Below are positions 1 to 7,248 of a stretch of 13,711 bases of DNA, one piece after another. The notes beneath the pieces are model-generated. The model was not told where the DNA came from. It saw only the letters and a list, made by a program, of their open reading frames with translations, and made no database searches. Every line of letters begins with the position of its first letter. The first letter of the stretch is position 1. Made by a program: the position numbers and the translations under genes. Source of the DNA: Deltaproteobacteria bacterium. Its GTDB lineage: Bacteria > Bdellovibrionota_C > UBA2361 > OMII01. The stretch lies in contig JALRCK010000023.1 of NCBI GenBank assembly GCA_023262305.1, positions 1 through 13,711 on the forward strand, written 5' to 3'.

Positions 1-1290
1 GATCCACTCCCTCGCTCTCAGAGCCGCGGCCTTTCTGATTTCTAATTGGTGCTTGTCCGCGAAGTATGTGGCGGGCTCGCAAGTTAATCCACAGGAACTC
101 AATCGGGAAATGCTCCACTTGTTGTGGTTATTGGATAAAAGGTTGAAGTACAGGTTCCCCGCGACCGTTTTTTTGTCGAGGACAGGAAGCTTGTGCAGAT
201 CCTCAACGCTTTGAATCTCTTCTGGACGAATCCCGAGGGAGTCCAACCTTTCTCGGTAGAACGGTACATGTCTGTAAGCGTGCTGGACTATCGCTCTAAG
301 TTTCGCCTCTTGAAGCTTGCGCACATCGGTCGGCTGGAGCCATTGGCTTTGCTTTAGTTCCTGATAGTACAATTGTACCCGACGGCTGAGGTGGGGATGG
401 TAGAGACGGGAACCCCAGAAGTAGACGTTTTGCGCGAGTCTGCGCCACAGAGGTGGAGCCTCCTCCGTCCTCACAGGATGATGAGACCTCAGAAAATCAG
501 CGAGGATGTTATCTCGCTTGGTGTTTAATCGGAACTCAAAAAGTCCTTTGAGGACGTCGACAAGGGTTCGATAAACAAATTTAGTTGGGTTGCCGGAGAT
601 AAAAGATGTGCCAGCGAATCGGCTCTCAAAGAGGGTCTCTACTTCTCGAATCTGGTAACCCTTGGAAGCCGCGGAAACAGCGATGAAGGACTGAAAATAG
701 TAATAGCGGAAGCGATGCCGAATAACATCCGCGAGCACCTCTTTGTGTGCGATTACGAACCCAGATTTGTTGTCGCGAAGCTTCATCCCGAAACACGTGT
801 TGAGGATGATATTTAAGCCCCTGCTCAACAGGAACCGTGAGTCTCTTAACCGCCCGATTGAGCTCCTGAATCCTTGAACTAAGTCCGCGTTAGAAAAAAC
901 TATCTCCTGATAGAGGTTCCATATCTGTTCAGGGGGATTTTGTAGGTCCGCGTCCATGAGGCACACGTATCTTCCCCGTGAGGCCTCAATCCCCGTCTTC
1001 CATCCCGCCTCAATTCCGAGGTTCGTTGGATGTCGCTCGACCCGAAGGATTGGATACTCCCTCATCAACGCGATGATAGTCTCATAGGTACGATCGGTGC
1101 TGCCGTCGTCCACTAAAATTAGCTCACCCCTGATCTTTTTCGATTTGAAGACCTCCGCGACCCGTCGAGTAAGCTCGAGGATATTCCCCTCTTCGTTGAG
1201 ACATGGAGCCACTACCGATAGGTCTATCCCCGAGCCGCTTATCGAGTGTCCTTTGGTGTTACTGCTGTCCTTGGAGCTACTTACGCTCAT
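1..1290 (-). CDS. GT2 glycosyltransferase fused to a CapK/PaaK-like adenylate-forming domain (C-terminus cut by window edge)
   Basis: The minus-strand frame is open from an ATG at 1288-1290 to base 1, giving 430 codons with no stop; the protein continues outside the window. Residues about 24-250 are a family 2 (DPM1/ArnC-like) glycosyltransferase: APCLNEE near 28-34, VDDGSTD at 60-66 and MDADLQNPPEQ at 112-122 (the DxD-type sugar-nucleotide/metal site). I see no obvious membrane segment. From about residue 300 it becomes a CapK/PaaK-like N-terminal domain, with LRAIVQHAYRHVPFYRERL at 331-349 closely matching the neighbouring stand-alone CapK protein. The adenylate P-loop equivalent reads SCGLTCEP (399-406) instead of TSGSTGxP, so it is degenerate. 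The start is supported by AGAGAGG upstream with about 6-nt spacing. GT2 enzymes transfer sugars from nucleotide sugars to lipid or protein acceptors; the acceptor here is unknown. Confidence 0.85.
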   Translation of the reverse strand, partial: MSVSSSKDSSNTKGHSISGSGIDLSVVAPCLNEEGNILELTRRVAEVFKSKKIRGELILVDDGSTDRTYETIIALMREYPILRVERHPTNLGIEAGWKTGIEASRGRYVCLMDADLQNPPEQIWNLYQEIVFSNADLVQGFRSSIGRLRDSRFLLSRGLNIILNTCFGMKLRDNKSGFVIAHKEVLADVIRHRFRYYYFQSFIAVSAASKGYQIREVETLFESRFAGTSFISGNPTKFVYRTLVDVLKGLFEFRLNTKRDNILADFLRSHHPVRTEEAPPLWRRLAQNVYFWGSRLYHPHLSRRVQLYYQELKQSQWLQPTDVRKLQEAKLRAIVQHAYRHVPFYRERLDSLGIRPEEIQSVEDLHKLPVLDKKTVAGNLYFNLLSNNHNKWSISRLSSCGLTCEPATYFADKHQLEIRKAAALRAREWI

Positions 1291-1371
1291 AGTATGCCTC
1301 TCTATCACGGAGTGCCCACGCGCCTCCCACGTTCATCCGCGACCCGCGGTGAATCGGACAGGGGAAGGGGC

Positions 1372-1563
1372 TCACCAGAGATTTTTCCCTACATTTGGAT
1401 GATTGGTTACCGCGTTCCGATGCCTAAACCCGCTTATGTAGGGGGAATAGGCGCTTTGAAGCCCAAATCTGAATGGCGTTTTAAGATGTAGGCGGGACTC
1501 GAGCGAGATTTCCTGACCAATTCTAATGCCCATGAATCCCGTTTTTGAATCCGCTATTAGCAT
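1372..1563 (-). CDS. Possible small ORF, 63 aa, unknown
   Basis: A short frame preceded by AGGAGGG, with only about 3 nt between the AGGAGG core and the ATG (1561-1563), and with an AT-rich TATATT just upstream. The translation matches no family I know, has no clear signal peptide or membrane span, and is rich in aromatic and basic residues. It lies upstream of, and in the same direction as, the GT2-CapK gene, so it could be a leader ORF or merely chance. The ribosome site is the only positive evidence. Confidence 0.18.
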   Translation of the reverse strand: MLIADSKTGFMGIRIGQEISLESRLHLKTPFRFGLQSAYSPYISGFRHRNAVTNHPNVGKNLW

Positions 1564-1686
1564 AACCCTCCTAATATATTCACATTATCGAGGCCTTTGT
1601 GACCGTCCCGCCTATAGGGCGATGTGTCATAACCTTCCGCGAACACATCACGAAATGTCTCGCATCAAACAAAGAGGATCGAAGGA

Positions 1687-1715
1687 TTGAGGCGTCTTGG
1701 TACGCTCCTTAGCAT
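1687..1715 (+). promoter_or_regulatory. Candidate sigma70-type promoter for the CapK gene
   Basis: TTGAGG (1687-1692) and TAGCAT (1710-1715) are separated by exactly 17 nt, each matching 4 of 6 consensus bases. A start site near 1722 would give a leader of about 40 nt before the ATG at 1762. Found by eye only. Confidence 0.3.
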
Positions 1716-1761
1716 CGTTACACTCGGTGATGGAGGCCAGGCGTGAGTCTGTAGCGGTTTT

Positions 1762-3150
1762 ATGACAGAAAAGAAATTTTTCGGAACAACCTGGACCGAT
1801 GTCAGCGGGATCCCTTTTCCTCTTAAGTGGTACCGTGAGCTCTTCAACCTTCACCACTACACCATGAGTGGCAAGAGCCTCGACTATTGGCAGGAGTACA
1901 AAGAGACCCAGTTCTGGTCCCCCTCCCAGTGGCAACAATACAAAGATGAGCGCTTCAGATCGATCGTGCAGTACGCGTATGCGAATGTGCCGTTCTACAA
2001 AAAGCTCTACGACACGCATGGCGTGAATATGGCCAGCATTCAGGGGATAGCGGATATCGAACGCCTGCCCCTTGTTGAAAAATCCGCACTCTCTCTAGGG
2101 CTCGGCGATCTTTCATTCCAGGGTGACGCAGTTAACGAAAGCTCGCTCCTCATCAGAACGAGTGGCAGCACAGGTGCTCGCATGAGCTTTACCTGCGATA
2201 CCGAGCAACTTGATCGCCGATGGGCGGTTTGGATGCGGCTCTTTGAGTGGTCTGGATGGGAGTGGGGGAGCAAAGAGATGCGGTTCTGGTACAAGTACGC
2301 CAGCACGGTCAAGAATCCCAAGGTGGAGGCCTTTGACGCGTTCCTCTCTAATCGACACTTCTATGAGTTCGATCTGCTCGATGATGAGGAATTGGCGCAC
2401 TTCTGTGATGAAATCAATCGCCTTGAGCCTTTCGTTATCACAGGATACTGGGAGGCGATTGAGGCGATCGCCAAGTACGCTCACCGCAACAACATCCAGT
2501 TGCGGGTGAACGCCATTCTCCCGAGCACGCAGGTGGCGCCGCCGCGGGCTCGGAAGCTCGTGATGAAGGTATTCAACTGCCAGATCCTTGATAAGTATGC
2601 CTCAGCGGAATTTAGTGGCATGGGGCACCAATGTGAACAGGGGGAGCTCTACCACGTCCAGAGTGAGAATGTCTTTCTTGAGGTGGTCAAGGATGGAAAG
2701 TCCCTGAGAGAGGGAATTGGAGAAGCGATCGTTACCGATTTCTCCAATAAGTCGACCCCACTGATACGATATCGAGTTGGAGATGTGCTGGAGGCTACGC
2801 GAGCATCCTGTGTATGTCCCCGGACCTTGCCGGTCTTCAAGCGACCACTTGGGCGGCTTAAGAACGTTGTCAGGGTGGGCGAGCGGCTCCTTACGGAAGT
2901 TGACCTTGCAGACTTTGAATTTCTTCTCTGGGAGTATTCGATCTGTGATCGAATTAAATTTGTGCAGTCGAGTGAAAGTGATCTCGTTGTGCTTGCAGCG
3001 AAGGTTCAGGATGAGGAGAAGCTCAAGCGTGAGCTTGAGCTGTTTACTGGGGTATCGTCACTTAAAGTTATTAAGGTGGATGCGATTGATCACTTTAGAG
3101 GTAAGCGACATCGAGGAGAGTCAAAGCTTCAAAACGTCTTCAATAATTAA
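1762..3150 (+). CDS. CapK/PaaK-family adenylate-forming enzyme (phenylacetate-CoA ligase-like)
   Basis: 462 aa. Visible motifs fit the CapK/PaaK branch of the adenylate-forming superfamily: VPFYKKL at 76-82, the P-loop RTSGSTGA at 132-139, YASAEFSG at 279-286, TPLIRYRVGD at 332-341, a Cys-x-Cys-Pro element (350-353) before LP and GRLKNVV (364-370), and a C-terminal HFRGKRHR that could carry the catalytic lysine (K448). Such enzymes make acyl-AMP from a carboxylate and ATP, then often a thioester; the substrate here is unknown. CapK relatives are common in polysaccharide clusters. The ATG is the first start after an in-frame TGA at 1744, but no good ribosome site precedes it, so the N-terminus is less certain. 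The next gene follows after 24 nt, suggesting an operon. It is paralogous to the C-terminal part of the divergent gene at 1-1290. Confidence 0.85.
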   Translation: MTEKKFFGTTWTDVSGIPFPLKWYRELFNLHHYTMSGKSLDYWQEYKETQFWSPSQWQQYKDERFRSIVQYAYANVPFYKKLYDTHGVNMASIQGIADIERLPLVEKSALSLGLGDLSFQGDAVNESSLLIRTSGSTGARMSFTCDTEQLDRRWAVWMRLFEWSGWEWGSKEMRFWYKYASTVKNPKVEAFDAFLSNRHFYEFDLLDDEELAHFCDEINRLEPFVITGYWEAIEAIAKYAHRNNIQLRVNAILPSTQVAPPRARKLVMKVFNCQILDKYASAEFSGMGHQCEQGELYHVQSENVFLEVVKDGKSLREGIGEAIVTDFSNKSTPLIRYRVGDVLEATRASCVCPRTLPVFKRPLGRLKNVVRVGERLLTEVDLADFEFLLWEYSICDRIKFVQSSESDLVVLAAKVQDEEKLKRELELFTGVSSLKVIKVDAIDHFRGKRHRGESKLQNVFNN

Positions 3151-3174
3151 CTCGTCGTCAAGGAGAACTAACCC

Positions 3175-4119
3175 TTGTTTGGCCCAAATATTTCAACTCG
3201 AATAGATGTCACCGTCGACTACCACCACCGGGAGGAGCGGTTTGCTGCCATACACCGAGAGATCCTAGGGCTCTTTCGCGAGAAATTTGCTATCCCAAGC
3301 ACCTCTGAGATAGTGATCTATACCGGTTCGGGGACTCTGGCGGTGGAGGCTTTCATCGCCTCCTATCGTGGTTCTTTGAGAGTCGATACCTCTGATATTG
3401 AGAATGATAAGTTTGCCAAGAGATGGAAGACGCTCTTGGAGCACTACGGCAAGCACGACCCTTCAAGTGAGCACTCCATTAAAGTTTTGTTTGAAACGAG
3501 CCAGAGCCAGTACAACGGCGACCAGAACGCTACGTTCGTCGATGCCGTGTCTGGCTTTCCATTTTGGCCTGCTCCACGCTCCCCGGTATGGAGCACGGTT
3601 TCTAGTAAGCTTTTGGGAGCTGCTCCGGTGTTAAGTCTCTTGGTGGTGGATAAAGATTTTCTCCAAAAAAACCTCGAAGACACTCCGAGCTATCTGAGCC
3701 CATGGAAGTATTTGGACTACCAGAAAATCGGCGAGACCCCATTTACGCCCGCACTCCCGCTCTTTCAAGACTTTCGTGACAAGCTGCGGGCATTTGATGT
3801 TGCCGCTCTTCGGGAGAGGATAGCGCATCACCATGCTCTGCTCATGCAGGTCGTCGGAGCGGAGAATGTTGTGAATCCTGACCTCTCTCCAACTCTCACG
3901 ATTAACCCGGGGGTGATTCCTGAGGAGGTGGTGGCCCGCTGGAACCTGTACGGTCAAAAGGGCGGAGGAAGGGTGCAGATCTTTCTGTACTCTGAGACGA
4001 GTGATAAGTATGAGATGCTCGCGAAAGATATCGAGCGAACAAGAGGGCAGGTATGCCAAAGAAAGCCTCAGTCACAGGCAGAGCAAAGAAGAGTATTGTC
4101 ACCGTCGACATCGACATGA
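3175..4119 (+). CDS. Compact class V (PhnW-like) PLP-dependent aminotransferase homologue
   Basis: 314 aa from a TTG start preceded by AGGAG (3161-3165) with 9-nt spacing. Motifs follow the order of class V fold-type I aminotransferases such as 2-aminoethylphosphonate or serine/alanine-glyoxylate transaminases. They are an N-terminal GPNIST (3-8), HREERFAAIHREI (18-30), TGSGTLAVEA at 50-59 (phosphate-binding turn), FETSQSQYN at 106-114 in place of the usual ETTTG, FVDAVSGF at 121-128 (PLP-ring Asp D123), and SSKLLGAAP at 143-151 with the likely Schiff-base lysine K145. TPFTPALPL (188-196) is also family-typical. The stretch between GSGT and the ETT-like motif is much shorter than in typical members of about 360-380 aa, so the central domain appears cut down. 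The C-terminal 25 residues are Gln/Arg/Ser-rich and overlap the next gene. Substrate unknown; it may be active or a degenerate paralogue. Confidence 0.75.
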   Translation: MFGPNISTRIDVTVDYHHREERFAAIHREILGLFREKFAIPSTSEIVIYTGSGTLAVEAFIASYRGSLRVDTSDIENDKFAKRWKTLLEHYGKHDPSSEHSIKVLFETSQSQYNGDQNATFVDAVSGFPFWPAPRSPVWSTVSSKLLGAAPVLSLLVVDKDFLQKNLEDTPSYLSPWKYLDYQKIGETPFTPALPLFQDFRDKLRAFDVAALRERIAHHHALLMQVVGAENVVNPDLSPTLTINPGVIPEEVVARWNLYGQKGGGRVQIFLYSETSDKYEMLAKDIERTRGQVCQRKPQSQAEQRRVLSPSTST

Positions 4120-4580
4120 CCGTCGCCGACCATCGCAAGCGGCTCATGCGAGCGTGTCACGGTGGAATGCTCGATCGGCAGGTGCTCTTCTCTCCAGATC
4201 TTATCATGTCCGATAAAGTGATTGCGCATGCTCCAGCCGCACTGCGCGCGATTCGAAAGAAGCATTCTATAGTTTTCCTCTCATCACGAACAAAGTCAGC
4301 CACGAGTGTCACTGAGCAATGGCTCAAAAAGAATAAGCTGATGACGCACGGTGATCGGCTCATCGTGGTGGGGTCGGAGGTTGAAAAGCTTAAACACTTT
4401 CGGCGCCTCCTTCCTCGCCTGTATGCCGTGATTGATGATTTCAAGTTTGATTTTCAGTCCGGTAAGCCCCGAGTTAGTGCACGGGTTTTGCCCCATCTTC
4501 TCAAGCTCGATGTTTTTGTGATCATCTTTGAGAATAATTGGCGCAACATCGTAAAGACGTACTTCTCTGAGTCAGCCTGA
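4053..4580 (+). CDS. HAD-superfamily phosphatase-like protein, small
   Basis: 175 aa. All four HAD motifs can be seen: I, VDIDMT at 18-23 (nucleophile D19, acid/base D21); II, FLSSRTK at 75-81; III, a lysine in EKLKHF (111-116); IV, VIDDF at 126-130. The region between motifs I and II is only about 50 residues, so any cap is small. The fold fits a phosphomonoesterase acting on a small molecule or nucleotide end; the substrate cannot be told. The ATG lies just after AGAGGGCAGG. The DxD motif begins about 18 codons in, so the internal ATG at 4116 would be too late. It overlaps the aminotransferase gene by 67 nt in another frame, which suggests translational coupling and a shared function. The gene to the right is convergent. 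Confidence 0.72.
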   Translation: MPKKASVTGRAKKSIVTVDIDMTVADHRKRLMRACHGGMLDRQVLFSPDLIMSDKVIAHAPAALRAIRKKHSIVFLSSRTKSATSVTEQWLKKNKLMTHGDRLIVVGSEVEKLKHFRRLLPRLYAVIDDFKFDFQSGKPRVSARVLPHLLKLDVFVIIFENNWRNIVKTYFSESA

Positions 4581-4625
4581 GCACACGCTCCTCGCTGCAG
4601 AAGCAAAGCCGACTCCCTTGAGGGG

Positions 4626-5915
4626 CTACCTGCACTGCTGCAGGCAGTCGACTATCAATCGATCGAATGAGAAGTGGATGTAGTATGCCAGCGCTCCAAT
4701 CATCATCACCTGAGGGATAATCGTAAGGCGGGGACCAACGAGTCGCGAGATGATGTCATACGGCACCATCAGTCCGAGCGTTGCAAGGAACAGATCTGCA
4801 GGAAGTCCATTGAGCATGCGGTTGTTGGTTATGCCGGTCGTCACCAGGAGGGGGACCCATCCTAGGAGAGACCACAGCGGCCATAGGGCATACCGCGGAC
4901 TACGCCAGGAGCGTATCGCCGCTACCGCGAAGCCGGCCAGGAAAAGCACCGTTATAACCTTATGCATTGAATGGTAGAGCCACGGATAGTACCAGTCAAA
5001 AAAGCGCTGCCCGTCCTTCCAGTAGAGGGGAACTATCCGCTGGATATTTTCACTCCCTTTGGTCGTGGCAACCTCTATCATCCGGTCTATGAGGGAGCTT
5101 TGTCCTGCCTGTTCAGTAGCGCGGATCATCTCCTCCGTAAGGAGGTGTTGCTCTCCACGAGCGCGAAAAAAATTCACTGCAGTGATCAGTAGGTTGTCTC
5201 GAACGAAGATGCTCATGTAGCCGCCCAACACAGCGAGGCTGACCACAAGAGGAAGGATGTGTCGCCTCCTAAATTCCGCCGACCGAAGGAACTCAAGCCC
5301 TATAATCAGGGGCGCCATCAAGGACATGTACCGAATAGTGGAGTACATCATCGGCATGAGCATGAAGCCGATGCCCAGGGGGATCCAAGCCTTGCGACTG
5401 TTCTCCCACGCGACACTCATAGCGCATAGCATGATAAAGAGGAGGAGGGTCGTTGTTGGTGCTACATATCCTCCGATCCTCCCAAGGAACATGAGGTGCT
5501 GACTTCCCACCGCCGCCAAGCCAACGAAGAGCGCCATGTCCTTTCTGTAGAAGCGCCTTGTTATTTCGGCAAGAAGCACGGGCGCTAGGGCCACGAGGAG
5601 CGTGCTCGGGAGGCGATGGGCGATTAGTGGATCGCTGAAAAGTTTTGAGGAGAGCCCGATGAGGAGGAGCCATAACGGCGAACGGACCGCCGCGTTGGTG
5701 TCATTCGTCCCAAACTGGGAGTATTCGCGCCAGAAAGCTCCCCAGCCATCTGAGAGGAAGTGGAACTGCATGTCTATCCATTCCTCGAAGTGGTGAAGCT
5801 TCGGCGGAATGGATCCTATGCCGTAGGTGAAGAGCGCGACGGAGAGAGCCAGTATGATAGTGTTCTCGACCCCTCGTTGAGACATCGAGGTGAAGACTCG
5901 TTTGAGGATATGCAT
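4626..5915 (-). CDS. GT39/ArnT-like multi-span membrane glycosyltransferase (GT-C fold)
   Basis: 429 aa from ATG 5913-5915; a TTG at 5963 would add 16 residues but has no ribosome site, and the ATG has only a weak one. The start has a basic cytoplasmic lead (MHILKRVF), a first membrane span near residues 18-36, then a large outside loop beginning HHFEEWIDMQ whose paired acids match the catalytic acidic site of GT39/PMT/ArnT enzymes. The loop also carries YSQFGTNDTNAAVRSPLW. About ten further hydrophobic spans follow, with a large loop around residues 245-300. Family members use a polyprenyl-phosphate sugar as donor on the outer face of the inner membrane and modify lipid A or proteins; donor and acceptor here are unknown. 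The GT2 (DPM1-like) domain at 1-1290 is a type that could make such a donor, which is inference. The gene converges on the HAD gene with a 45-bp gap. Confidence 0.75.
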   Translation of the reverse strand: MHILKRVFTSMSQRGVENTIILALSVALFTYGIGSIPPKLHHFEEWIDMQFHFLSDGWGAFWREYSQFGTNDTNAAVRSPLWLLLIGLSSKLFSDPLIAHRLPSTLLVALAPVLLAEITRRFYRKDMALFVGLAAVGSQHLMFLGRIGGYVAPTTTLLLFIMLCAMSVAWENSRKAWIPLGIGFMLMPMMYSTIRYMSLMAPLIIGLEFLRSAEFRRRHILPLVVSLAVLGGYMSIFVRDNLLITAVNFFRARGEQHLLTEEMIRATEQAGQSSLIDRMIEVATTKGSENIQRIVPLYWKDGQRFFDWYYPWLYHSMHKVITVLFLAGFAVAAIRSWRSPRYALWPLWSLLGWVPLLVTTGITNNRMLNGLPADLFLATLGLMVPYDIISRLVGPRLTIIPQVMMIGALAYYIHFSFDRLIVDCLQQCR

Positions 5916-6028
5916 AAGCCCCGGGGGTTTTGTCCCGCCACAATAGCATAGCTGTGTGAGCAACGGTGCTTACCAGCTACGTCCAAGCCTGTAGAGTCGT
6001 ACCATGCTGAGGAATCCTTCAACAAGGT

Positions 6029-6055
6029 AGTATATAGACCGATGAGCTAGATCAA
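6029..6055 (-). promoter_or_regulatory. Weak candidate promoter for the GT39-like gene
   Basis: On the minus strand TTGATC (6050-6055) is followed by TATACT (6029-6034), with a short 15-nt spacer. It overlaps the stop of the upstream HAD gene and lies in the 136-bp gap before ATG 5915. The -10 is good but the spacer is suboptimal, so read-through from the upstream gene is an equal possibility. Confidence 0.2.
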
Positions 6056-7248
6056 GGGTTGCTTGGTGTCTGTGGTAAGGAGGGGAACTTAACCTGGTTC
6101 CATCCCTGATCTCGGGAGAGTACCGTTACTGCCCCAGGTCGTCCGTGAATCCACTCTGAGTGCTCTTGTTTTACCTGCCAGAGCAAACTTCTTAAGGTTT
6201 GCTCCCGGTTTCCTGAAGGCTGGAAGATGACCCGTGCACCAGCTCGCAGGGCGGCAAGAGCTCCTGTCGCCGAGTCCTCGGCGACTAAAATTTCGGAGGG
6301 TTGAAGATTGAGTTTGCGGCATACCAAGAGATAGGGATCGGCGTGTGGCTTTGAGCGAATGTCAGGGTGTCGGTTAACGAAGACATTTCCCGCGTGGTGC
6401 AGATATTTTGTGAGCCCCCCCGCTTTGAGCAGCGGCTCCACGAATTGGTGAGCGCCGGCGGTGCAGATTGAAACGGGGATGTTTCTGGCGTTCGCTCCAT
6501 CAAGGAGGCTTCTCATACCCTTCACGATAGCAGAGTGAGGCGACCGCCCGTAGCGCTGTTGGTGGTGTGTCAGTAAGTGCTCGCACTGCTCCAACCATCG
6601 ACCAAACAGGTCTGCCCCATGCACGGTCTTTCCTACTATGGAGGAGAGTCCGGTCGCGATCACCTCAGCCATCTCCTCTTCGGGTCTGTTGATGGCTGGA
6701 TTGTGGCACGCAATGATCTCTGATCTGCTCAGCTTTCGACCCAAGGTCTCGATCGCGATTGACTGTATTGCGCGCCTGTATGCCTTCTGTCGCATCCCCT
6801 CGGTGTAATCGAACTTCATAGTTGTTCCGTCAAAGTCCAGGATTATGGCCTTAATGCTGGGGCATATCTGGAAGGTGTCTCCCGGGGCAGGGAGGTACGA
6901 GAAAAGTGGCACGTTCAGATCGAGCCGAGATAGTCCTCTGATGTGTATCGCTGGATCGTGGGTAGTGGGGCGATGCCCTAAGGTAACATCTTTCCCCGAG
7001 GCAAGATCGATCGGCTTTACTTCATCGGAGAGCTTCTTCAGCTTGTGAGATGTGAGGTCTGTAGGAGATTCCATGAGTCTTTCTTTGTAAAGCAAAAAAT
7101 GTCTGTTGGGCTCACCAAGCGCCCAGTAAAAACGAGGCGTCGCCGCAAAGCGACCATCGTTAATCTTTTCGAATTGCTCGATAGCTCTGCTCCATCCTCC
7201 GGAGGGTTTAGATCGAGGCGGACGTACCGGTAGAAGTACCTCAGTCAC
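6052..7248 (-). CDS. HAD-superfamily hydrolase (beta-phosphoglucomutase/phosphoglycolate phosphatase-like) with unknown N-terminal extension
   Basis: 398 aa from GTG 7246-7248, the only start codon after an upstream in-frame stop near 7344; its ribosome site is poor. An ATG at 7072-7074 (residue 59) is the main alternative. Residues about 132-345 are a HAD_2 domain: motif I LDFDGTT at 137-143 (D138, D140), a helical cap (about 150-240), motif II ICTAGAH at 261-267 (T263), motif III K300 in RSKPHADPY, motif IV VAEDSATGALAAL at 322-334 (E324, D325). Residues 1-131 do not look like a HAD cap and match nothing I recognise; RFYWALGEPNRHFLLYKERL (39-58) is its most distinctive stretch. Family members hydrolyse or transfer phosphate on sugar phosphates; the substrate here is unknown. 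It may be co-transcribed with the GT39-like gene downstream. Confidence 0.75.
   Translation of the reverse strand: MTEVLLPVRPPRSKPSGGWSRAIEQFEKINDGRFAATPRFYWALGEPNRHFLLYKERLMESPTDLTSHKLKKLSDEVKPIDLASGKDVTLGHRPTTHDPAIHIRGLSRLDLNVPLFSYLPAPGDTFQICPSIKAIILDFDGTTMKFDYTEGMRQKAYRRAIQSIAIETLGRKLSRSEIIACHNPAINRPEEEMAEVIATGLSSIVGKTVHGADLFGRWLEQCEHLLTHHQQRYGRSPHSAIVKGMRSLLDGANARNIPVSICTAGAHQFVEPLLKAGGLTKYLHHAGNVFVNRHPDIRSKPHADPYLLVCRKLNLQPSEILVAEDSATGALAALRAGARVIFQPSGNREQTLRSLLWQVKQEHSEWIHGRPGAVTVLSRDQGWNQVKFPSLPQTPSNP

Larger units (their letters stand above)
1291..1761. other. Divergent intergenic region between the two CapK-containing genes
   Basis: This 471-bp stretch separates two outward-facing genes with related domains. 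I see no RNA gene and no convincing long coding frame. It holds the ribosome site of the GT2-CapK gene at the left edge, a candidate promoter for the plus-strand gene (1687-1715) and a doubtful 63-codon minus-strand frame (1372-1563). A 10-bp inverted repeat (1489-1498 and 1605-1614) is also present but unconvincing. A shared regulatory region for both sides is plausible but not shown. Confidence 0.5.

Noticed and set aside
1489..1614. Inverted repeat TAGGCGGGAC (1489-1498) and GTCCCGCCTA (1605-1614), about 106 bp apart, resembling the ends of a small mobile element
   Set aside because: No target-site duplication, no further terminal similarity beyond 10 bp and no second copy in the window; a 10-bp match is compatible with chance.
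3631..4059. 142-aa minus-strand frame inside the aminotransferase gene
   Set aside because: Antisense to the frame carrying the PLP motifs and without recognisable domains.
4581..4625. Bidirectional terminator between the convergent HAD and GT39-like genes
   Set aside because: Only a 3-4 bp CCC/GGG stem with a TTGA loop (about 4614-4624) and no T tract on either strand.
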